This document shows, piece by piece, positions 31,333-42,010 of a stretch of 64,000 nucleotides of DNA. The DNA is taken from NCBI GenBank assembly GCA_020310875.1, contig CM035432.1, positions 91,663,018 to 91,727,017 on the forward strand, given 5' to 3'. The notes beneath the pieces were generated by a model. The model was not told the origin of the DNA, made no database searches, and saw only the letters and a program-made list of their open reading frames with translations. The translations under genes were made by a program, and so were the position numbers. This DNA is from Ceratopteris richardii. Lineage: Eukaryota > Streptophyta > Polypodiopsida > Polypodiales > Pteridaceae. Numbering within the stretch: position 1 is the stretch's first letter; every line of letters starts with the position of its first letter.

Positions 31333-32406
31333 ACATAGAAAAAGTTTAGAACTCATTAATTTTCCTTTTAATAGTTTCAAAGGACTTAAGTATTGTAAAA
31401 AAATAAGTCAAGAACCATAAAGACATATAATTGATGGTTTTTTGAGACAACAAAAGATAAGAAAAGTAGCTAATATTATACATAATATAACATTATTGAA
31501 TGAAATCTATAATAATAGGTATTTTAAGCTGTTTGTTTACCTTTTTTATATCTTCTTCATACCATGATCTATGTTGATGTTGTGTGCTTTTGGTAAATTG
31601 CTTTGTGGATGGATTGTAGAACTTGTATCCCTTTTGGGTTTAATCATACCCTATGACCACATCCTTGGTTGTCCTTTCATTTGATTTCCCTCTAATTTTT
31701 TAAAATACATGTACATATGCTAAACAAAAAAAACTTTTCAATGTCGTAGACTTTGTCTTCTACCATTCCAAGATTCATAAGGATTCATGCCTTGAAGAGA
31801 TCTGCATGGGAGTCTGTTCACAAGATACATTACAATAGATATAGCTTCTACCCATAGATAATGTGGTAGCTTCTTCTCCTCAATCATAGTCCTTGTTGAT
31901 CCAACTAGGATTGTGTCCCTCCTCTATACAATACCATTCAGTTGAGGAGTGTACTTGGTAGTAACTTCCCTTTTGATACCTTTATCCTATAAATATTCAT
32001 CAAATTGTTTGGATATGTATTCTCCCCTTCCATCAGATCTGTGTTTCTTTAATGATCTACCTATATGATATTTTACATGTGCTAGGTACTTCTTGAAGCA
32101 TTTAAACACATCACTCTTATTTTTTATAAAGTTCAAAATTGTCCATCTACTATGATCATCAACAAAAGATACATAATACCTTGAGCTTGATAATGAAGGT
32201 TATTGAGTTTGTCCCTATACATCTTTGTGTACTAGATCCAAGATATTGTTATGAATGTAGCCTTTCTGGTTGAAAGGTCGTCTTTGTGCCTTCCCAATTT
32301 GAAAACCATCACACATGTTGATCATATGTTCTTTGAGGTGTTTGGCATCCCTAGAACACTTTGATACCTACATATATCCTTTAGGTTCTTTCACTCACAT
32401 GAGCAA
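31333..32406 (-). pseudogene. Copia-2 (host element), downstream part: integrase, copy A
   Basis: The minus strand reads through many stops as Copia integrase. The N-terminal region begins at 32406, HMINMCDGFQIGK lies near 32310, the DHSRW/IKNKSDVFKCFK core near 32150, and HRSDGRGEY near 32035. YTPQLNG follows near 31975, then LPHYLWVEA and MNPYESW near 31870-31800. It joins across Copia-3 to the part at 35888-36575 exactly at the HKRL-AH motif. No single frame exceeds 60 codons. The left edge fades out near 31430. Confidence 0.8.
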
Positions 32407-32411
32407 GTCTC
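32407..32411. repeat. Copia-3 target-site duplication, left (GTCTC)
   Basis: GTCTC here and at 35888-35892 flank Copia-3. The host Copia-2 reading resumes across it. Confidence 0.8.
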
Positions 32412-32457
32412 TATTGGAGTTAGAGGCCTACGGAAGCATGCGAAAAACACAAGGAAG
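32412..32457 (-). repeat. Copia-3 3' LTR remnant
   Basis: TATTGGAGTTAGAGGC ... ACACAAGGAAG matches the outer end of the LTR at 35656 (TGTTGGAGTTAGATATC). It is directly followed on the plus strand by RT sequence, defining the deletion junction at about 32458. Confidence 0.8.
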
Positions 32458-32930
32458 TCACCATTCCGAAATGTTGTTTTAATGTCCAACTGATGTACAT
32501 TCCAACCATGATGAGCTGCAAGTGCACAAATGCTACGAATAGTAGTCATTTGGAAAGTAGGAGCAAAGGCTTCATCAAAATCAATGCCTCATTCTTGTGC
32601 ATAACCCTTTGCAACAAGCCTAGCTTTATACCTATCAATTGTTCCATCAGGTTTACACTTCAGCTCGTATACCCACTTAGTGCCAATGGCCTTCTTGCCA
32701 GGAGGCAAGTCACATAAAGACTAGGTGCCATTTTTCATGTTAGCATCATGTTCAGATTGCATTGCAGTCATCCAATGTTCACCATTTCGTGCTTCATCAC
32801 ACGAAACAGGTTCAGTCTCATCATAGAGACTAGAGGCAACCATAGCATAGCAATCTGATGCGAAAGACGAACTATGAGATCCTGATCGAGTATGATATGA
32901 TAGAGGTGCATCTAATTTGCTGTCAGGCAA
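32458..32930 (-). pseudogene. Copia-3 RT, N-terminal part
   Basis: The minus strand has HWMTAMQSEHDANMKNGT, GTKWVYELK, DGTIDRYKARLVAKGYAQ, then LDIKTTFRNGDF around the first RT Asp, and stops at the deletion. An in-frame stop follows NGT (near 32720) and another follows YAQE (near 32590). Confidence 0.85.
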
Positions 32931-33048
32931 GGTCTACACCAGCCATTTTGGCATAATTTTTTGCCTGCTCAATATTAGCTCTCTCATCAACAAGTGCACC
33001 ATGTAAATTTGCATAAGAAATGGAATGATCTGCATCATCACATGAAAC

Positions 33049-33960
33049 CTACAAAGGCTGAGAAGTTGCCTCATTAGGACCAACACTAGACTCTGGAGCC
33101 GTAAAAAGAAGTAGCAAAGTATCATACATGTGTTTGGAGATAATTGATGTCTCCTTAGTACATGAAAGCAATGGATGAATAGTATCTTCCACAAAAATAA
33201 CATCAGAGCTAACCAGAATGCGTTTAGTTTGTGGATGATATAGATGATAGCCTTTACTTTCAGAACTGTACCCAACAAAAATACATTTTACTACTTTATC
33301 ATCCAATTTTCTACGTTGTTGTTCATGCACTAATGCATATGCCAAACAACCAAAAACATGCAAATGATCAAGAGATGGCTTGCAACCATGCCAGGCCTCA
33401 TATGGAGTGATAGACTGCAGCGCTTTAGTGGGACACCTGTTAAGTACATATGTTGCACACATGACAGCCTCAAGCCTGAAACTATGTGGTAAAGCCTTAC
33501 TCTTGACCATACACCTCGCCATCTCCATGAATGACCTGTTCTTTTGTTCAGCAACTTCATTCTGTTGAGGTGTATGCGGCACTGTACACTGATGTTTTAT
33601 CCCACGTTTACCCAGAAACGCATTAAAGTTAGAAGACATATATTCCCCCCTCCATTAGAATGGAGGGTGCCCATTTTACATGGTGACAAGTTTTCAGCTA
33701 AAATGAGAAATTGTTTGAAGCACATAAACACTTCACACTTTGCCTTCAATGGATATACCCATGCATGCCCCGAAAAATCATTGATGAAAGTCACGACGTA
33801 AAGATAGTTCCCAAAAGAAGCATAGAACCACAAACATCACTATGTACAACCTACAATTTCTTAGTAGCCCAAATAGAACCATCTTTTGGAAAGGAAAAAC
33901 GCAACATTTTGCCCAAAATATAGCCTTCACAAACATGTGTTTCGGATGCCTCAAGTTTGG
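33049..33960 (-). pseudogene. Copia-3 integrase, copy A
   Basis: 33833-33597 carries YVVTFINDFSGHAWVYPLK; 33639-33049 carries the downstream core with HTPQQNEVAEQKNRS (catalytic Glu), VLNRCPTKAL, KCIFVGYSSESKGY and LVSSDVIFVEDT. The frames overlap, separated by a frameshift near 33640. The second catalytic Asp region near 33660 is altered (SNGGGN in place of the usual SDNGGEY pattern). It would insert cDNA in an active element; here it is dead. Confidence 0.87.
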
Positions 33961-34261
33961 TCAAAGAGGACACCATTCCAAATTTCTACAGGCATAGCAA
34001 ACTACGAAAATTCAGATAAACAAAGCATGCATGCCAAATCTTTGCATCTGACATAGCCTGAGAATCATGTAATGCACATCCCTAATCATTTACAAATCTT
34101 TCATAGTCTATGAGCTTACACAAACCTTGACATGAAATGCCAGAAGCAATAATGACGTCCCTATATGAGAGATCATGAACTGTACATTTGTCATTAAGAA
34201 ATTTCACAATCAAGCCAATCTTGGCTAATGCAAAAACTGATAATATATTTTTCTTGATCCC

Positions 34262-34684
34262 TTACACAAACAAAGCATCTGACAAAGTGAAAGAACTACC
34301 ATCAACAGTAGTCAAAATGATCTCGCCAACTCCCATAATAGGATAGGAGGAGTTGTTGGCGCATGTAATAGTATTCCCTGTAGGGGTAGGCTCGAGTGAA
34401 GAGAAGAAACTGCGCTGTGAGGTTATATGTTTGGTCGCCCCGCTATCAAAGTACCAAACATCTGAGTCTATTGCAGACATGCACTGCTCATGAGCAGACA
34501 TGTCAAAACTCCAAACAATTGTAAATGCCAATTCTTCTTCTTGCACAAGATTAGCAGACTTTGTTTTTGGTGTAGAGGCCTCTACAACAACCATTCTAGC
34601 CTCTTTCTTCTTTGCCTCTTTAGTAGCCAGTTTTGGACAGATCTTAATGACATGATCATTTTCTTTACAATATTTGCAAAACAA
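34262..34684 (-). pseudogene. Copia-3 nucleocapsid zinc knuckle and protease
   Basis: CKYCKENDHVIKIC is a C-x2-C-x4-H-x4-C zinc knuckle near the start. WYFDSGATKHIT, about 80 residues later, is the aspartic protease active site. The frame then runs through the protease fold (IMGVGEIILTTVDGSSF) to a stop. Confidence 0.88.
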
Positions 34685-34747
34685 TTTCTACTTTTCTGAT
34701 TTCTTCTCATCTTTGGAGATTTTTAGAAATCAACAAATGTTGCACAT

Positions 34748-35361
34748 TCACAATAAGAAGACCCTTAGAACGGTCTGCACAAATGAGCTATCTGGTATAA
34801 CTTCACCAGCAGAAATGAACTGTTCTTTGAAATCCTTGATCTTTATGAGAAAACTGTCCATAGAATCACCTTTGTTCATGTGCTCACTCTCCAATTGTTT
34901 TCGGATGTAAGGACCATGAGCCTCATTCCTAACCTGGTACAATGTGGTAAGTGTATCCCAAGCATCCTTAGCTGTCGTGCAAGAGCAAACGTGAGGAATA
35001 ATAGCAGGTTTAACAAACAAAGCTATCAAAGCATGTGCCTGAGCATCTCTGCCATCCCAAAGAATTTTCTCTATAGTAGGTGCAACAGAAGCAACAACAT
35101 AATAGGAATCTACAGAATATCATCATCGTTGACATCATCTCCATCTGCTCCAGCACCTCTATTTGCAGTACCTCTATTCGTAGGTGTAACAAGATGTCCT
35201 TCAACACCTTGCACAATATTCCACAGTCCTTTTGCGACCAATACATGATGCATCATATAAGCCCACAATGGGTAGTTGGTACCATCCAACTTATCCTCAG
35301 CAGCCAACACACGGAATACATCACTGCTTTCACCCATGTGCAGTGAAATACCTTGATGCAA
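34748..35361 (-). pseudogene. Copia-3 gag
   Basis: 35361-35110 encodes LDGTNYPLWAYMMHHVL, the typical start of a Copia gag domain, then a Gly/Ala/Asp linker. 35029-34748 encodes CTTAKDAWDTLTTLY and MDSFLIKIKDFKEQFISAG from the rest of the domain. A frame change separates them. The gag start lies about 280 bp downstream of the primer-binding site. Confidence 0.85.
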
Positions 35362-35641
35362 AAAATTGACTGTATCTCAAAAATTTGAACAAAATTGCCC
35401 AGATGAATTCTGCTAAACCTATAGCAGACTTTGAGATGCTTATACTGGCGAACTGAAAATGGTATATACCCTTGGCACAAAAAGATGAAATAGCCTCCAC
35501 AAGCATCGTGATAGTGCATTTGGAGGCTGAAATGAGCTCAGATCACGATTTTGGCACCTTGAGTATGCTCATCAAATTCCGTGTCATTCTGAGACTGCAA
35601 CCAGAGAGGTGTACAGAATGTCCTATATGAAGCGGCGACCT

Positions 35642-35653
35642 GCTCTGATACCA
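35642..35653 (-). promoter_or_regulatory. Copia-3 primer-binding site (initiator tRNA-Met)
   Basis: The minus strand reads TGGTATCAGAGC two bases after the LTR end CCAACA, so the primer is initiator tRNA-Met. Confidence 0.92.
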
Positions 35654-35655
35654 AT

Positions 35656-35887
35656 TGTTGGAGTTAGATATCTGCAGAAGCATGCGAAGAGCACAAGGAA
35701 GAAGAAGAAGCTTGGAGCACAACACACAATGCTGAATGTATTACCACTACAATGTACAAAGATAAGTAGCCCGTTAGGGCAATAGGCGTATATACAAGAC
35801 AGGGGAAAAAAACCTCCTAAAGAGGGAAAAGATTGGCCCCAACAGTCCTAGAGTGTCCACACACATCACTACCTAAAAATATCAATA
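35656..35887 (-). repeat. Copia-3 5' LTR (232 bp)
   Basis: The minus strand runs TATTGATATTTTTAGG ... CTAACTCCAACA. It is homologous, inverted, to 30988-31217 and 47588-47817. The first base pair of the LTR is TA rather than TG, consistent with age. Its right flank GTCTC (35888-35892) is the target duplication. Confidence 0.85.
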
Positions 35888-36575
35888 GTCTCTTATGCCA
35901 CACTTCAAGCTCACTTAGGGTCTGAGACCCAAAGTTGAATAGAGCTATATCCCTAGTTTCCCCTACTTCAAAAGTAAAGAGTCTACCATGCTCCTCACCT
36001 CTGGCTATCTTCCTGAAGCCTTGACATGGATCTTCCACATAAGCTCCATGTTGGATGAAGCTAAGTTGCCAGCCTTTTTCAACTATTTGGCCTACAATTA
36101 TTAGGTTTTTAGTGATGGGTACATAGAGAAACTTACTCACAATTTTTGTTCTACCATTGGGAGCTTTAGCATTGCCAAAATTTTCCATAGTTTGCATGGT
36201 ATCATCCTGTATTTGTACTTCATGCTTATGCTTAGGTTTCTCCAAGTCAGATAGAAGAGACGCATTGCTTGCAACATGACTTGAATAACCAGAATGTACG
36301 TAGAATAGATGTTCATCTTCTTTAACTTCTTTGCAACTCACATTCATTAGAAGCAATGAATCTTCATGTGATTGATCCCCTGAGCAGTTTTGGTAGTCCC
36401 TTCTGTTATGGTTTCTATTATTATTTTTGTAGCTTTGTCCACCTCTACCTTTTCTGTTGCCAAATCCACCTCTACCACCTCTTGGAACATCAAGCATGCA
36501 ATATGCTTGAGGTCTCTTTGTTCTACTTCAGCGAACCATCATGTGGAATGTAGCAAAGATAAAGATATCCTTTGA
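35888..36575 (-). pseudogene. Copia-2 (host element), upstream part: gag C-terminus, protease, integrase start
   Basis: From 36497 on the minus strand: a Gly/Arg-rich gag tail (GGRGGFGNRKGRGG), a degenerate zinc-knuckle region, the protease region with FYVHSGYSSHVAS (HSG where DSG is usual), and KFLYVPITKNLIIVGQI. SELEVWHKRL then starts the integrase zinc finger. Copia-3 inserted right after HKRL. The frame runs on into the Copia-3 LTR by chance. The DSG change indicates an old, inactive copy. Confidence 0.82.
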
Positions 36576-36907
36576 AGAGGTTCTTCATCAATATTTATTT
36601 TTATGGTATTTTCATAAGGATTTTTAATGGATCATTGACCAATTTAAAAGCCTAAAGCTTTACGCTTGTAAAGGGATAAGTGCTTGAGATTGAAAATCAA
36701 TAAATCAATCAATCACCAAAAAGTAGATGGAGATTATATCTTCACTTTTCCTAGATTATAGGAGAGCGAATTGATTCTCTTCAACAACCTATACTTCCTT
36801 GATTCAAATTCAAAATCCACTTGTACAGGTCATCAAATACTTCAAGAGTCTATATAAAGACTTAAAATCACTTGTACATAACATTGAAGCATTATACATA
36901 CACTTTG
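36576..36907. other. Unassigned spacer
   Basis: AT-rich; may contain further decayed Copia-2 gag or leader, but no motif is readable. Confidence 0.4.
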
Positions 36908-37293
36908 GATCATCATTGTGTTGCTCCTTGATTTTTCTGCACAATCTTCTTCAACAGCAATGAACTTGCAGAGGTAGCTACTCTCTCTATAGAGCTCCAA
37001 ATGGAATGAGTGAACAATGAGCATTCATTTGAAAGGTATCACTTGTAAATTTATTTATAAACATTTTTAGAGCATTTGGTTAAATATATTTTGAGATATC
37101 GATCATCATTGTGTTGCTCCTTCATTTTTCTGCACAATCTTCTTCAACAACAATGAACTTGCAGAGGTTGCTACTCTCTCTATAGAGCTCCAAATTGAAT
37201 GAGTGAACAATGAGCATTCATTTGAAAGGTATCACTTGTAAATTTATGTATAAACATTTTTAGAGCATTTGGTTCAATATGTTTTGAGATATC
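36908..37293. repeat. 193-bp tandem duplication (two units)
   Basis: GATCATCATTGTGTTGCTCC starts at 36908 and again at 37101; GATATCGATC follows at the end of each unit (about 37097 and 37290). The two units differ at roughly ten positions, for example GAACTTGCAGAGGTAGC versus GAGGTTGC. It is non-coding. Confidence 0.93.
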
Positions 37294-37299
37294 GATCAA

Positions 37300-38398
37300 G
37301 GATCGAAAACCTCACTTTGAGGTTGCTACCAATAATAGGATGCTACTCATATCTATGGTTGCTCAACTCACCTTCAAAGCCCTCAAAAGTTCAAGAGGTA
37401 AATTTGGCATGATCATACTCATTTTCAATCAAACAAGTGGGGGTTAATCGAACACCAATGAAAGTACAAATTCAAATGTTCTTGAGAGCTCCATAGGTGC
37501 TTCATCATGGTGTTTGGACCAAAATTATGGCTAAGTAATCGAATATAGGTATTGATGCTTGATCTAGATTTTCAAGAGTGGAGGATATGGGACACCTTTT
37601 CTTCATTGTCAAGATGTCACGCAGTTTTGCAGTATTCTATATCAATATTGGTGCTCTCTATACCCTGCATATTGGTCCGTTAAGGAGGCCATTATAGGTG
37701 AAAATTGTGATATGCACCCCCTGTTTTGGCAGCAGTGGAGGACAATCGCTTTGTGGTTCATTTGGATTAATGAAAATGAAGTCATATTTAACCAAGGGAA
37801 GAGAAATTTCTTGTTCTTGTATTGGTTGCCCTTAAAGTTGTGGGTCTCAAAATTGTATGAATTCCATGTGTTCTTCCCTTTCTAGAAATTTTAGCATGCA
37901 TGATGTCTTCAGGCATGTGCCACGTTGTAAATGGAGGAACTACCTCCTCCAAATCTACTTACCTAGACTCCCATCTATGGTTTTTTCCAACTGAAGTTTG
38001 CTCTATGACCTAGTCTCTAACATATTCTTGAACTAAATGATAATACAATTGAAGGCAAGCTTAGTACCCATGGAATGCCTCATATTCCACAAAGGATTGG
38101 GTAAGCACAGGACATAGCCAGAATTTCAAAGCTTGAAGGCTCACAAAGGGTAGAGCTTCGGGTGGGATGACCCTAGGGCCCCATAAGAAAACTAATTTGG
38201 ACTAACCTGAAGGCATGATACAAAGGTGTCTGAAAGCCAGAGTTGTTACGAGGGTAGTTAAAATTCAACGTGTGAAGCTAGCCAAAAGCGAATGGTTTAA
38301 GTTAGGGTTGAAGTTTGAACCAAAGCCTCGGCTTGGCCCCCCATTCAAGAGGCAAATTTCTCAATGAACTGTTTTTTCATAGACTCCTTGAGCTTAGA
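37300..38398. other. Unassigned region, no gene seen
   Basis: About 1.1 kb with no frame above 60 codons and no recognised repeat. Composition is mixed. Confidence 0.5.
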
Positions 38399-38400
38399 AG

Positions 38401-39058
38401 TTAGCGATGATTTTGCAAATTTTCTTTTTTAATAAAAGGAAGTTCGGCCTTAGCCTATTCGGAACTACTTTAATTAAAATATAGAAGAAAAGTTACAAGT
38501 GAATGGGACTAGTGCCCATGGGACCCCCTAATTCCCACAATGCAGGGGAGGAGTATGTCAAGCTAGAGGGCATTACAAATGAGGCGGATAAATCTATCAT
38601 CACCCTCATGTGGGACCCATTTGGGTTTCAACTTGTTGTTTTTGAGGAGATAAATATAATGGCGTGTAAACGGTGGAGATCTCTAATCTCGGGAGATTCT
38701 TTTACCTAGAAGAAACAAGGATTTCTCGATCGACCATTCCTTAGGAGTTTAGCCAAAATTGATAGCACATCGCTCCCTCCAAATCTTCCAAAGAGTCTCA
38801 CCCCTGATGGCATTCCACAGCCTCGATTAGGTTTGAAGACTCTGGATTAGGTTCGAAGACTCTGGATTAGGTTTGAAGACTTGGACCCGAGACTTAGAGT
38901 TACCCTAGAGGCAGGGACTGATCTTCCTTGCCTAGAGGGCCTCAAATGGAGCAACAGAATCACACTCTTAACAAAGATCTTGCACAAAGGCATCTCGTCC
39001 AATGCAAGGGCTAACAAAATCTATGGTGTGTCGCCATGGTGCAAGCGATGATTTTGCG
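38401..39058 (-). mobile_element. LINE-a: short LINE insertion with 5' inversion
   Basis: 38418-38820 is the LINE 3' end on the minus strand, with a tail equivalent to 39059-39200. 38831-39045 is a more upstream part of the same LINE in plus orientation with internal deletions (LDPRLRVT-like, then GLKWSN and GVSPWCK-like coding). The direct repeat AGCGATGATTTTGC flanks the whole at 38402-38415 and 39043-39056. Inverted 5' ends with a target duplication are the hallmark of twin-primed LINE insertions. At the inversion point a 20-bp unit (CTGGATTAGGTTTGAAGACT) is repeated about three times (38823-38883). Confidence 0.75.
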
Positions 39059-41437
39059 ATTTTTTTTTAATAAAAAGGAAGTTCAGCCTTAGCCTAGTCT
39101 CTCAGACTTTAATTAAAATAAAGAAAAAGAATTACAAGTGAAAGGGACTAGTGACCATGGGACCCCCCAGATCCCACAATGCAGGAGAGGAGTATGGCAA
39201 GCTAGAGGGCATTACAAATGCGGTGGATAAATTTATCATCACCCTCATGTGGGACCCATTTGGGTTTCAACTTGTTGTTTTCGAGGAGATAAATACATTG
39301 ATGTCTAAACGGTGGAGATCTCTTATCTCGGGAGATTCTTTTACATAGGAGAAACAAGGATTTCTCAATCGACCATTCCTTAGGAGTTTGGCCAATATTT
39401 ACAGCACATCGCTCCCTCCAAATCTTCCAGAGAGTCTCACCTCTGATGGCATTCCATAGCCTCGATGAGCAGTCGACCGCCTCACCCAAAATCACTTGTT
39501 GCCAGTTGATTTGGATCATGAGTTTCAATACTCGGGTCACATGACACCAAATAACGTGGGACTTGGGGCAGTCGAAGAACAGGTGAGCTAAATCTTGGAT
39601 GCACCGATGGCAATGCTTGCACCATGGCAGCACACCACAGATTTTTTTAGCCCTTGCATTGGACCAGATACCTTTATGCAAGTTTTGCCACATGAGAACG
39701 GACTTTTTGACCTCAATTAGGGGGTGCCAAATAGACATGAATTTTAGTTCCCACCGAAGTTTGGTCCAAGAAAGGCACCATCTCTTGTTAAGAGTGTGGT
39801 GAACATTAAAAACCTCTTTGAAGTTGGGGGTTCTAGATAGCTTCTTACTATTGCTCCATTTGAGGCCCTCCAGGCAAGGAAGATCCTAACCGCAGAGAAG
39901 ATGGGTAGTTGAGCGGTCCCATGCTAAACACTTGCTTTGAAGAAGAGTCCATTCCTCAAAGGTAACTCTAAGTCTCGGATCCAAATCTCTGAACCTAATC
40001 CACTGGCTGGTCTCTTGTTTCGAGAGTTGTTTCCACTGTTTGAACCCCTTGTTCCATAACTGCTTTGCGGTTTGGAGGTTCCAAGACTCCAACCCCCTAA
40101 TGCCGCTGATCGGGAACCAAATAGAGTCATTTTGTCTTATCGCAGCCGCCCACTTCCACTCATCACCGATTCTGATGAACTTCTTGGCCTTGTTCCAATT
40201 CTTCCATAAGGAACACACGAGGCTAGAGCCTTTAGGGGACACCGCGTGGGGGGAGAACAAAAGCGTGAGAATCCCTATGTCCTTCCAACTAGGATGGCCA
40301 ACTAAGGTAAGGTCTTCCATGTTTCTGAAGATCAATTTAGCCCAAGAGGACTCCCTATTGCTCCAAGCCTTAATAAGCCACTTTGCCGCCAGCTTGTCAG
40401 CCAACCCAACAATATTCAAAATTCCCAAGCCCCCTGAGTCTTTAGAGCTAATGCAAGTTTCCCATTTGATTTTGGGAATCCCCCTCCTGTTGGGGTCCCC
40501 AATCCAAAGGAAGTTTATGCAGATTCTTTCCACTTCGGCCAAGTCTCTCTCCTTAGGTCTCCAACACGAGATAAAGTAAGTAATTGTAGACAGCATAAAT
40601 GTGTTGACAACCATAACACGCCCTGCCAAGTTGACTTGCATACCTTTCCAATGATTCAGCTTGCTATCCAGCTTGGATAGCACCCAATTCCAGCGTTGGT
40701 CCATTGAGATGTCGAATCCCATCAGAATGCCAAGCAGACAGAAGGCTTGACCACTAGGGATAACTTGACACCCCTGATCCAACAATTGGGGAGTAGGTCT
40801 GCTGATTTCTCTAAAAGTAGTTTTAGCATGGTTGATTTTTGAACTTGACGCCACACAAAAGGGGTCGAGGCACCACCAAAACACCTCAATGTTGCTTATA
40901 TCATTATGCACAAATGCATTCATGTCATCAGCAAAAAGTCTCGCAATCATTTGGCCATGATTTAGAGGTAAGGAAAGACCCTTGAGATTGCCATCGTCCA
41001 TGTGATGCTTTAATAGGCAACTGAGTCCATTAGAGGCGATAGCGAATAGTAATGGAGAGAGAGGGCAGCCTTGCCTAATTGATCTTTTTAAACGAATGGG
41101 CTAAGAGAGCTTACCATTGATATTTATTCTAGTTGAAGCATTTCCAAGAAGAGTGGAAACCATTTTCTTGAACTTTTGGTTGCATCCAAGGTCTTTCAAT
41201 GATTGAAGAACAAAGTCCCATTCCAATCTATCATACGCTTTGTCGAAGTCGATCTTAATGAATACCAGATCTTGAGCAGAATCCTTAGCAAAAGCAAGGC
41301 CTTCCCAAATATGGACAATTGCTTCAAGTATAGATCTACCTTTGATAAAACCTTTCTGGTCCTCACACAGCCATGACTTTAAATGACAAGAGATTCTGTT
41401 GGCGATAACTTTTGCACTGCATTCAATGGCCTGAAAG
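39059..41437 (-). mobile_element. LINE-b: 5'-truncated L1-type LINE
   Basis: Minus-strand element from mid-RT to the 3' end. The tail (39059-39200) ends in TTTTTATTAAAAAAAAA. The coding part is split into three frames (41457-41101, 41001-39886, 39738-39202). The 5' end is truncated at 41437, just before the RT motif corresponding to AKVIANRI. The same family is represented by LINE-c (plus strand) and LINE-a. Confidence 0.88.
39202..41436 (-). pseudogene. LINE-b ORF2 C-terminal half: RT and zf-RVT
   Basis: The RT is the enzyme of target-primed reverse transcription. From 41437: QKGFIKGRSILEA and FIKIDFDKAYDRLEW with the catalytic Asp. A stop at 41101-41103 follows. After it come RQGCPLSPLLFAIA and ARLFADDMNAFV (catalytic FADD, near 40945), then the thumb region up to 39886. 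The last frame (39738-39202) has WHPLIEVKKSVLMWQNLHKG and a zf-RVT Cys/His cluster (CKHCHRCIQDLAHLFFDC), typical of plant L1 elements. A frame break lies between 39886 and 39738. Confidence 0.9.
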
Positions 41438-41779
41438 CAATACAAGGAAAGACTCATCAGGTGAAGGGCAACAGCAAGACGATGCAGCTGTTGTTTATGT
41501 GAAGGGCAACAACAGGATTCAAAAGTTTACATGAAGAAGACCTTGCAGCATGATAACGAGAGTCCAGGAGGTTACTTCAGCTCCTCCGTGTTGCCATAGC
41601 TTTTGAACTGCCTGGTAATGCCGTAGGCAGCGTGCTCGCCTCGAACCTTCCAGCTTCAAGATGGAAGTGAAGTGGAGCGGACCTGTTGGAAGCTCTAGGC
41701 GGAGCCGACGGAGGCATGATCATCATCCAGTTCCTCGCGCTGCTCGGAGACTCCTAGTTCTAATTTTGCCCATCGACGC
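41438..41779. other. Unassigned spacer
   Basis: GTGAAGGGCAACARCA occurs twice (41461 and 41500). The remainder has no recognised element. Confidence 0.4.
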
Positions 41780-41990
41780 CCATCGGTCTGTCGCGATACA
41801 TGCCCATCGGCACCTCGTCGATCTGTTGCGATACACGCCCATCGGTGGACATCGGTCTGTCACCATACACGTACCACCCTCTGTCACGATACACACGCCC
41901 CTCCTCTGTCGCAATTCACGCTAAGGGTCTGTCGCCATATACACAGCCCCCAACTGTCCCGATATATGCCAAGGGCCCTGGGTCGCGGTA
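41780..41990 (+). repeat. Irregular minisatellite, CTGTCnCnATACAC units
   Basis: CTGT-initiated units start at 41788, 41823, 41857, 41881, 41906, 41929 and 41954, with spacings of 35, 34, 24, 25, 23 and 25 bp. The units carry GATACAC/GATACATGCCC and a variable tail. Frames of 60-90 codons across it on both strands are repeat by-products. Confidence 0.75.
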
Positions 41991-41997
41991 TCCAGAG

Positions 41998-42010
41998 TGC
42001 CTTTTCTCAG
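41998..42010. repeat. SINE target-site duplication, left
   Basis: TGCCTTTTCTCAG here equals 42256-42268, and both copies are followed by at least five T. This gives a perfect 13-bp (possibly 18-bp) duplication. Confidence 0.9.

Larger units (their letters stand above)
32412..35887 (-). mobile_element. Copia-3: 3'-deleted Copia retrotransposon inserted in Copia-2
   Basis: Minus-strand order from right to left: 5' LTR (35656-35887), tRNA-Met primer-binding site, gag, zinc knuckle, protease, integrase, the start of RT, then only about 46 bp of the 3' LTR (32412-32457). The rest of RT and all of RNase H were lost by a deletion joining RT to the LTR end. The 5-bp duplication GTCTC shows that the insertion itself was normal. 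Confidence 0.85.

Noticed and set aside
40040-40579. A 179-codon plus-strand frame opposite LINE-b
   Set aside because: It is the shadow of the minus-strand RT coding region, which has clear motifs.
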